The notes under the pieces: generated by a model
What the model was told of the DNA's origin: nothing
What the model saw: only the letters and a program-made list of their open reading frames with translations
Databases searched by the model: none
Program-made: the position numbers and the translations under genes
Origin: Methanobacteriota archaeon
GTDB taxonomy: Archaea > Halobacteriota > Bog-38 > Methanoflorentales > Methanoflorentaceae
Assembly: GCA_028679495.1 (NCBI GenBank)
Contig: JAJRBK010000057.1
Coordinates: 1 to 9,881, forward strand
Length of the DNA stretch: 9,881 nucleotides
Direction of reading: 5' to 3'
In this document: positions 1 to 5,256 of the stretch, one piece after another
Layout of the letters: each line of letters begins with the position of its first letter
How positions within the stretch are numbered: position 1 is the first letter of the stretch

Positions 1-343
1 ATTTCAAGCGATACAGGGGGCGGGTATCGCTGCTATGGGGGGGCCACAGGAGGCGATAGAGGCGCTGAGAACGATGTATGCAGAACGAAGAGACGCGTTG
101 GTCGATGGCCTGCGGAGTATTGGCTGGCAGGTTGAGAAGCCGAAAGCGACTTTTTATGTGTGGGCCCCTACCCCCAATGGCGCCCCCTCTCTTGAGGTCG
201 CAATGAAGATGCTCGACGCAGGGATCGTCGCCACTCCTGGACTTGGTTTTGGTGAACACGGCGAGGGGTATATCAGGTTTGCACTGACCGTATCAGTTGA
301 CACCATAGAGGACGCAGTAAAGCGGCTTGAGAAGGTGTTTTAA
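1..343 (+). CDS. dapL: LL-diaminopimelate aminotransferase, C-terminal part (5' end outside window)
   Basis: This is a PLP-dependent class I/II aminotransferase that converts tetrahydrodipicolinate plus glutamate to LL-diaminopimelate in the one-step DAP-aminotransferase route to lysine. The frame is open from base 2 to TAA at 341-343, giving 113 residues; the family is about 400 residues, so roughly the first 70 percent, including the PLP lysine, lies left of the window. Visible landmarks are FQAIQGAGIAAM at the start, KATFYVWAP, the loop ATPGLGFGEHGEGYIRFALT and a C-terminal helix VDTIEDAVKRLEKV. The Arg of YIRFALT (codon 275-277) is the conserved residue that binds the substrate alpha-carboxylate in this fold. 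Only one base separates it from lysA, and dapF follows, which favours DapL over another class I aminotransferase. The ATG at 35 is internal, not a start. The exact substrate is inferred from context plus the GFGEHGEGYIRF loop. Confidence 0.88.
   Translation, partial: FQAIQGAGIAAMGGPQEAIEALRTMYAERRDALVDGLRSIGWQVEKPKATFYVWAPTPNGAPSLEVAMKMLDAGIVATPGLGFGEHGEGYIRFALTVSVDTIEDAVKRLEKVF
332..337 (+). promoter_or_regulatory. Shine-Dalgarno sequence of lysA
   Basis: AAGGTG lies inside the last codons of dapL and ends seven bases before the ATG at 345. It matches the AGGTGA core complementary to the 16S rRNA 3' end. It supports ATG 345 as the lysA start and suggests translational coupling to dapL, whose stop is one base upstream of that ATG. 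Confidence 0.6.
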
Positions 344-344
344 T

Positions 345-1625
345 ATGGATTTTGGCACGCGTGAACACATTGGCCAAACGAAGGGCCATCTTACAATGGG
401 AGGGGTGGACACAATTGATATAGCGCGTCAGCATGGCACTCCGCTCTATATCACTGACGAGGGGCGTATTCGAGCGAACTACCGGCGTTTCGCTGCGGCG
501 TTTCCCCAGGCGGATATCTACTATGCGGTGAAAGCAAACGGAAATCTTGCAGTACTGCGCATATTAGCACGTGAGGGGGCCGGCGCTGACGTCTTCTCTG
601 ACGGTGAGCTTTACGCTGCACTGCTTGCTGGCATAACGCCGGAGCGTATCCTTTTTAATGGGAATGCGAAGACGGACGTCGAGCTTAGTATGGCGTGTGA
701 GACGGGGGTACGTGTTTCCGTTGATTCGCTTGACGAGTTGCGAACGCTGTCAGCAATTGCCTCAGAAGCAGGCACGGTGGTTGAAATCGCCTTTCGGGTT
801 AACCCTGATGTCTCGCCTCTCACTCATCCTAAGATCGCTACAGGTTTAGCAACGTCAAAGTTCGGCGTCCCTCATGCTCAAGTGCCCGCATGCTACGCCG
901 AAGCGCTCTCGCTTGAAGGAGTGCGTCCCGTGGGGATTCACTGCCATATTGGCTCGCAGATTCTCGAATTGAGCCCCTTTGCTGAGATGATGACAAAGAT
1001 GATGGATCTTGTGGCGACGCTAAAAACAAAGCTCAAACTTGAGCTTGAGTTTATTGACGTTGGAAGCGGGCTCGGAATACCTTATGCTGGGCCAGCACCG
1101 ACCCCGAGCGATCTTGCGAACGTTATCCTCCCTATCTTCACTACACGCTCACAAGCGCTCGGTATTCACTCACGGCTTATACTCGAGCCTGGGCGGTATA
1201 TCGTGGGCGATGCTACAGTGCTGCTTTGCACCGTCAACGCCGTAAAGGAGGCCCATCGGACCTTTGTCGGCGTTGACGCAGGGTTCAATCTTCTCCTTCG
1301 TCCAACGCTATACGACGCATACCATGAGGTCATCGTCGCTAATAAGCTCGACGAAGCGCCTACGCATACGTATACGATCGCAGGGCCGATTTGTGAAAGC
1401 GGCGATATATTGGCGAGAGACAGACGCCTTCCGACCATTGAAAAAGGCGACTATATCGCTGTCCTTGACACTGGAGCGTATGGGTTTGCGATGAGTTCTC
1501 AATACAACGGACGCAGGCGCTCGGCAGAGGTGCTTGTGAGCGGGGGTGCTGTAACGAGCATACGAAGGCGAGAGTCGTATAGTGACCTCCTCGCGGGACA
1601 AGTCATTCCACCACATTTGTTGTGA
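345..1625 (+). CDS. lysA: Diaminopimelate decarboxylase
   Basis: This fold-type III PLP enzyme decarboxylates meso-diaminopimelate to L-lysine, the last step of the pathway. The start chosen is ATG 345, giving 426 residues, because it has a Shine-Dalgarno sequence and the product begins with the family-typical lead into GHLTMGGVDTIDIA; TTG 327 and ATG 396 are less likely. The N-terminal TIM barrel carries the PLP Schiff-base lysine in YYAVKAN (Lys63), followed by HCHIGSQ and a phosphate-binding glycine loop DVGSGLGIPY, where many homologs have GGG instead of GSG. LEPGRYIVGD comes next. The C-terminal beta domain has GPICESGD, whose Cys350 is the residue given to the partner active site in the dimer, and DTGAYGFAMSSQYN, which contacts substrate and PLP. 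Length and motifs are complete, so the gene looks functional. It is the middle gene of dapL-lysA-dapF, with seven bases to the next ATG. Confidence 0.97.
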   Translation: MDFGTREHIGQTKGHLTMGGVDTIDIARQHGTPLYITDEGRIRANYRRFAAAFPQADIYYAVKANGNLAVLRILAREGAGADVFSDGELYAALLAGITPERILFNGNAKTDVELSMACETGVRVSVDSLDELRTLSAIASEAGTVVEIAFRVNPDVSPLTHPKIATGLATSKFGVPHAQVPACYAEALSLEGVRPVGIHCHIGSQILELSPFAEMMTKMMDLVATLKTKLKLELEFIDVGSGLGIPYAGPAPTPSDLANVILPIFTTRSQALGIHSRLILEPGRYIVGDATVLLCTVNAVKEAHRTFVGVDAGFNLLLRPTLYDAYHEVIVANKLDEAPTHTYTIAGPICESGDILARDRRLPTIEKGDYIAVLDTGAYGFAMSSQYNGRRRSAEVLVSGGAVTSIRRRESYSDLLAGQVIPPHLL

Positions 1626-1632
1626 GAACATT

Positions 1633-2472
1633 ATGAGAACAATCCCATTTGTGAAGATGCATGGTAATGGCAACGACTTCATCGTCGTTGATGAGTACGA
1701 CGAAGTAATTGTCAAACGTAAGTCGTCTTTCGCCTCCAAGGCTTGTGATCGCCGATTTGGCATAGGCGCAGACGGCGTCCTTTTTGTGTCACAGTCGAGT
1801 GATGCCGATCTGAAGATGCGGCTTTTCCAGCCCGATGGATCTGAAGCGGAAATGTGCGGGAACGGCATACGGTGCCTCGTGATGTACGCTATCGACGCGG
1901 GACACATCAAACGTGGCAACGTAGCGGTTAAAACAAAAGCGGGAAAACGAAAGATCATAGCAAGAAGGAACTCAGTCATTGTCGATATGGGGAGGCCGCT
2001 ATTCGCTCGCCACGCGATACCTGCTCGGGGGGCAGGTGATGAATTCGTTGAAAACATGTACGGCTTAGTGGTTTCAGCTGTCAATACGGGAGTCCCACAC
2101 GCAATCATTTTTGACGATAAATTTGAAAGTGAATTTGAAGAATTGGCGCCCAAGATTCGCTTTGACCCAGTTTTTCCTCAGGGCATCAACGTCAGCTTTG
2201 TTCGCGTTGATGGCAACACACTCTTCATTCGAACGTACGAGCGTGGCATCGAACGTGAAACGCTAAGCTGTGGCACAGGGGCTGTTGCGGCGGCAGCGGT
2301 CGCGAATCAAATGGGACTCATCGGGACGCGAGCGATCGTTAATACGTGGGGCGGTTCTTTACTCATCACGCTCAGGGAAGGACACGCGTTCATGGAGGGG
2401 CCTGCCGAAACTGTTTATAAAGGAGCGTATTTTTATAAAGGCGTTAAACATCCACAAGCCCCTCGTCGGTAA
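1633..2472 (+). CDS. dapF: Diaminopimelate epimerase
   Basis: This cofactor-independent two-cysteine racemase converts LL-diaminopimelate to the meso form used by LysA. It has 279 residues from ATG 1633, and the N-terminus MRTIPFVKMHGNGNDF is the classic DapF opening; the frame stays open upstream, but those residues are not family-like. The two mirror-image halves each carry a catalytic cysteine: Cys75 in EMCGNGIRC and Cys213 in LSCGTGAVAAA. The substrate-binding stretch GIGADGVLF and the AVNTGVPHAI and YERGIERETLSCG regions are intact. The start is seven bases after the lysA stop, so the two are probably cotranslated. The last roughly ten residues, after GAYFYKGVK, run beyond the usual DapF end and overlap the antisense radB terminus. 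In an organism without murein the meso-DAP made here would serve lysine synthesis only (inference). Confidence 0.97.
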   Translation: MRTIPFVKMHGNGNDFIVVDEYDEVIVKRKSSFASKACDRRFGIGADGVLFVSQSSDADLKMRLFQPDGSEAEMCGNGIRCLVMYAIDAGHIKRGNVAVKTKAGKRKIIARRNSVIVDMGRPLFARHAIPARGAGDEFVENMYGLVVSAVNTGVPHAIIFDDKFESEFEELAPKIRFDPVFPQGINVSFVRVDGNTLFIRTYERGIERETLSCGTGAVAAAAVANQMGLIGTRAIVNTWGGSLLITLREGHAFMEGPAETVYKGAYFYKGVKHPQAPRR

Positions 2473-3112
2473 TCTTAAAGTATGCGTGCCCGCCGTGAGG
2501 CGACACCCCGCGTTTTCTTAACGCCGCACACCGGCTTTGCGTGTCTGTCTTCATTAACTGAACGACGAGTGCGGACAAATTATCGAGAACGTAGCCCGCT
2601 ACTGGCAGCGTCTGTCCTGTCTCTAAATCAGCGTACACCTGATTAGTCATAACAGCAGCAAGGTCATGCTTGCGCGCTAAGCCAAGGAGTGAGAGTACTT
2701 GGTTGACAAGATGATGACGCAACATAGTCTCGCTCCCCTTTACCTGCTCGAGCCGGTAATAGGTGGTGATTGCATCAAACACGATCAGCCCAACGTTTTC
2801 CTTTGCCATTTTTTTAATCTTCTGAAGCGTCGCCCGCTGATCATCGAAGCTTTTTACCTCGAAAACGATCAGCTTCTGAGCGAGGAGTTCCGTGTCCTCG
2901 CCAGCTATCTGAGCAAATCGACTCCCCGGGAACTGATCGGTGGTGATAAATACGGCACGCTTACCGCTCCTAATAACGTTTACTGAGAGCTGAAGACAGA
3001 GGCTGGTCTTTCCAGTCCCCGGTTCTCCATAGACATGCGATAGAGCCTCGGTAGGAAAGCCACCGCCTATAAGCGCGTCTATGTTGTTGCAGGCGCTTGG
3101 GTATAGTATCAT
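2444..3112 (-). CDS. radB: DNA repair and recombination protein RadB (RecA/RadA paralog)
   Basis: RadB is a euryarchaeal RadA paralog made only of the RecA-like ATPase core. It lacks the N-terminal DNA-binding domain and acts as a recombination accessory or mediator; Pyrococcus RadB has been reported to bind RadA and the Holliday-junction resolvase Hjc. The start is ATG 3112-3110, giving 222 residues. A GGAG lies seven bases upstream and the product opens with the family pattern (SACNNIDALIGGGF); TTG 3142 would add ten unlike residues. Walker A is GEPGTGKT at residues 29-36, Walker B is LIVFD at 109-113, and the L2-side motif is VMTNQVYADLETGQ. A departure from the family is ITTDQ at 56-60, where RecA-family proteins usually have (I/V)DTEG carrying the catalytic glutamate. 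Its 3' end overlaps dapF by 29 bases. It is transcribed divergently from the YqgF-like gene. Confidence 0.93.
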   Translation of the reverse strand: MILYPSACNNIDALIGGGFPTEALSHVYGEPGTGKTSLCLQLSVNVIRSGKRAVFITTDQFPGSRFAQIAGEDTELLAQKLIVFEVKSFDDQRATLQKIKKMAKENVGLIVFDAITTYYRLEQVKGSETMLRHHLVNQVLSLLGLARKHDLAAVMTNQVYADLETGQTLPVAGYVLDNLSALVVQLMKTDTQSRCAALRKRGVSPHGGHAYFKITDEGLVDV

Positions 3113-3229
3113 CGTTTGGCTCCTCAGATCACGTGCTCGCAACGATGTGCGTGCGCTGCGCGTACAGGGGATAAATGGGGAGGTAGTGTTATAAAGGTTC
3201 GTTTCGCACTATGAGCTGGAGGAGCAAGG
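3113..3229. promoter_or_regulatory. Divergent promoter region between radB and the YqgF-like gene
   Basis: This 117-base spacer must hold both promoters. A near-palindromic TATA element, TTATAAAGG at 3189-3197, lies about 38 bases before the proposed ATA start at 3230 and reads as CCTTTATAA on the other strand, so it might serve either direction. A second AT-rich block, ATAAAT at 3171-3176 (ATTTAT on the minus strand), could serve radB. The minus strand has GGAG seven bases before the radB ATG. Promoter assignment is by pattern only. Confidence 0.4.
3218..3224 (+). promoter_or_regulatory. Strong Shine-Dalgarno sequence before an ATA codon
   Basis: GGAGGAG ends five bases before the ATA at 3230. 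It is one of the best ribosome-binding sites in the window, yet no ATG, GTG or TTG follows it in a productive frame. The nearest in-frame canonical start is GTG 3353, more than 120 bases away. It therefore argues for initiation at ATA 3230, or less likely ATT 3236. Confidence 0.6.
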
Positions 3230-3991
3230 ATATACATTGCTTTAGCAACAACGGATTTTGCACTCTATCAGGACATCACGAAAGAGCTTCGGGTCAAGGG
3301 GCTTAAGTTCGTCACCATTACGCCACATGAGCCCATAGGGGCAGGAATCGGCGTGGTGATCACTTCTGATAAGGAGGCGAGTGCGATCGATTTTCACAAC
3401 GTCGTTATTGCTTCAGATCCAGAAACCGCCGTGAATCAAGCGCTCAGATTGCTCAGGGATAGCGTTGCTCCTGAACGCGCGATCGTCGGCATAGACCCAG
3501 GAGAAGAACCTGGCATTGCTGTCGTCGCTAACGGGATCGTTGAGGCTGTTTATCGTGTCCCACTCAAGCAAGCTATGGAAATCGTGCAGAAGGTTAAGCA
3601 GGAATACTCTGATATCGTGGTGCGAATAGGACATGGGGCACGCCTAGCGGGTATCCCTCTCGCGAACACGCTTATCGCACAGGGCGTGAGAGTAGAATTA
3701 GTGAATGAACGAGGGACATCCCCTTATCTGGGAAAAGGCACGGCAGGCATTGGTGTAGCTGATATTGTCGCGGCGATAAATATTGCACGCACACGAGGGG
3801 TTAATTTTGTGCATCAGGAAATCTCCCCGTCACGGGGAGAGATACGGCAGATACAGGAGAAGAGCAGAGAGCGTTCAAAAGGGAGGACTACTATTTCAAG
3901 AAAGCTCGCAGAGCGCGTAGCTAAGGGTGAGATGACGCTTGACGACGCGCTGACCGAGCATATGGGAATCGAGGAAGACGAAGCTGGTTAG
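3230..3991 (+). CDS. YqgF/RuvX-like RNase H-fold protein, predicted nuclease; probable ATA start
   Basis: This is a 253-residue protein if translation begins at ATA 3230. The region from 3230 to the first in-frame GTG (3353) is open and reads as an ordinary folded N-terminus (YIALATTDFALYQDITKEL, then LKFVTITPHEPIGAGIG running straight into VVITSD), so starting at GTG 3353 (212 residues) would cut a domain. The second part has RNase H-superfamily signatures in the right order: IVGIDPGEEPGIAVV (Asp89), VELVNERGTSPY (Glu160), which resembles the ERxTS box of YqgF/RuvX, and GVADIVAAINIA (Asp178), which resembles the C-terminal acidic helix of RuvC/YqgF. A basic tail (KSRERSKGRTTISRKLAERV) could bind nucleic acid. 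The family is known to me only as archaeal and uncharacterised, so substrate and activity are unknown. It diverges from radB, and its TAG overlaps the larC stop by four bases. Confidence 0.75.
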   Translation: MYIALATTDFALYQDITKELRVKGLKFVTITPHEPIGAGIGVVITSDKEASAIDFHNVVIASDPETAVNQALRLLRDSVAPERAIVGIDPGEEPGIAVVANGIVEAVYRVPLKQAMEIVQKVKQEYSDIVVRIGHGARLAGIPLANTLIAQGVRVELVNERGTSPYLGKGTAGIGVADIVAAINIARTRGVNFVHQEISPSRGEIRQIQEKSRERSKGRTTISRKLAERVAKGEMTLDDALTEHMGIEEDEAG

Positions 3992-5211
3992 CGCGTCGCG
4001 TCATGGACGTCCCATGCCTCTTGCTCGGCCATTCTGATAATATGCTTCAAAGGAACGTTGCACCTCTTGGCCAGCTCACGTGCTTCGTCGAACTCAGCAG
4101 AGATGTTGAGCACGTGTCCATCACGATCAGTAGCCACTTTGACGCTAATCACATAGGCCTCTCCTCTAATGTGGAGTGTGACATGTTCAAGTCGCCTCAG
4201 CGTTGTGATTCTATGGTGTGCAGGCATAACTCGTACGCCTAAGCTGCCTGTTTCCTCAATTATGCGTCGTGCAAGCCGTTGAGATTCAGAAGGACGAGTT
4301 ATGACATGTATAATGTGCCCCGCCCTATTTTTTTTCCCTGTTGTAGGGATAATCAAAACATCAAGTGCTCCTCGTTCAAGGAGTTCATCGATGAGGTTCC
4401 CCAGAACTTCTCCTGTCACGTCATCGACGTTTGTCTCAAGAACCTCAACATCCTCTAACAACAACCGATCATTGAGTTGACCAAGCGTAGCTCGAAGGAC
4501 GTTTGCATGGGAATAATCTCGAGAGCCTGCGCCGTAGCCGATACGCCCCACCTTTAACGAAGGCAGGAAGGTGCAGGAAGTATTTGTTAAGAAGGAGAGA
4601 AGGGCTGCACCAGTAGGGGTCAAGAGCTCTCCCTCAACAGGCCCCCCTCGAGCAATCAGATCGGAATGAGAGAGTATTGCTGCGGTTGCAGGAGCAGGAA
4701 CAGGACTTTGTCCGTGTTGCGTCTCTACATAGCCACCGCCAAGGCAAATAGGGGCTGTAAAGATCCGGTCGATCGGGAGAAGCGAGATGGCAGTGCAGGC
4801 ACCAACGACGTCTGCAATGGCATCACGAGCCCCAAGTTCGTGGAATACAAGCTCCTCCAGCGGTACTCCGTGTACGGCAGCTTCGGCGTGTGCTAGAATT
4901 TCAAACACCGCATGTGCGTGGGTGCGCACGATTGAAGGAAGACCGCTCGAGCGGACAATGTCTATAAGTTCGGCATATGGAAGGTGTTCCTCTCGGGTGA
5001 CAACACGAACTTGTGTTGCACGTATACCTACTTTTTTGACGGGGAGAATTTGCACCTCGGCATCTGCCACGGCCTCCATGTTCTCCTTAACGACACGTTT
5101 TTCAGCGCCGACATCGATAAGACACGCGGTGAGCATGTCGCCTGAAGCACCGGAAAAAGGTTCGAATGCAAGCATCGTTACTGCATCAGCAGATGGCACT
5201 CTCCGAGCCAT
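3988..5211 (-). CDS. larC: Nickel-pincer cofactor biosynthesis protein LarC (nickel insertion cyclometallase)
   Basis: LarC inserts nickel into pyridinium-3,5-bisthiocarboxylic acid mononucleotide, using CTP, to make the nickel-pincer cofactor first found in lactate racemase. The protein has 407 residues from ATG 5211. The N-terminal half opens with LAFEPFSGASGDM and has HFHEL-type and glycine-rich segments (VFHELGARDAIADVVG; ICLGGGYVETQHG). The C-terminal, LarC2-like domain starts with LETNVDDVTGEVLGNLID and has the conserved TGKKNRAGH motif. A start at Met13 (ATG 5175) would match the usual N-terminus more closely, but a minus-strand TATA element about 27 bases upstream of ATG 5211 favours a leaderless start there. 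In Lactiplantibacillus plantarum the protein is split into larC1 and larC2 and joined by programmed frameshifting; here it is one frame. No larA, larB or larE is in the window, so the client enzyme is unknown. Confidence 0.93.
   Translation of the reverse strand: MARRVPSADAVTMLAFEPFSGASGDMLTACLIDVGAEKRVVKENMEAVADAEVQILPVKKVGIRATQVRVVTREEHLPYAELIDIVRSSGLPSIVRTHAHAVFEILAHAEAAVHGVPLEELVFHELGARDAIADVVGACTAISLLPIDRIFTAPICLGGGYVETQHGQSPVPAPATAAILSHSDLIARGGPVEGELLTPTGAALLSFLTNTSCTFLPSLKVGRIGYGAGSRDYSHANVLRATLGQLNDRLLLEDVEVLETNVDDVTGEVLGNLIDELLERGALDVLIIPTTGKKNRAGHIIHVITRPSESQRLARRIIEETGSLGVRVMPAHHRITTLRRLEHVTLHIRGEAYVISVKVATDRDGHVLNISAEFDEARELAKRCNVPLKHIIRMAEQEAWDVHDATR
4327..4338 (-). other. A8 homopolymer and possible -1 slippery site inside larC
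   Basis: On the coding (minus) strand the larC codons read GGG AAA AAA AAT AGG, an unbroken run of eight A with the heptamer A-AAA-AAT in the zero frame. A one-base backward slip would make the next codon TAG and end the protein at about residue 295, close to the join between the LarC1-like and LarC2-like parts. The run encodes the conserved Lys-Lys-Asn of KKNR, so it may reflect only codon choice. I see no strong stem-loop just downstream. Confidence 0.35.
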
Positions 5212-5256
5212 ACCTTATATATTACCGCATTATCATATAAGCTTAGGTCCGATCAG
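5212..5256. promoter_or_regulatory. Compact divergent promoter between larC and cdc48
   Basis: Only 45 bases separate the two start codons, and the spacer holds two opposed TATA elements. TTATATAT at 5215-5222 (plus) is centred about 38 bases before the cdc48 ATG, which predicts a leader of roughly a dozen bases. CTTATATGAT, read on the minus strand from 5241 to 5232, is centred about 27 bases before the larC ATG, which predicts a leaderless transcript. Each TATA element lies in the initiation zone of the other promoter, so simultaneous occupancy would be difficult. A weak TAGGT at 5244-5248 may act as a Shine-Dalgarno sequence for cdc48. Confidence 0.5.

Noticed and set aside
327..344. TTG 327 as the lysA start
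   Set aside because: The six extra residues are the dapL end in another frame, and ATG 345 has a well-spaced AAGGTG and the family-typical N-terminus.
1308..2153. Long minus-strand open frame (281 codons) across the end of lysA and most of dapF
   Set aside because: It lies antisense to two well-recognised enzymes, has Ser/Arg-rich composition typical of shadow translation and shows no domain or ribosome-binding site.
3113..3142. TTG 3142 as the radB start
   Set aside because: The extra residues do not look like RadB, and ATG 3112 has a GGAG seven bases upstream.
3353..3355. GTG 3353 as the start of the YqgF-like gene
   Set aside because: It has no Shine-Dalgarno sequence and would cut the N-terminal domain in mid-strand; open, protein-like sequence continues back to a strong ribosome-binding site at 3218-3224.
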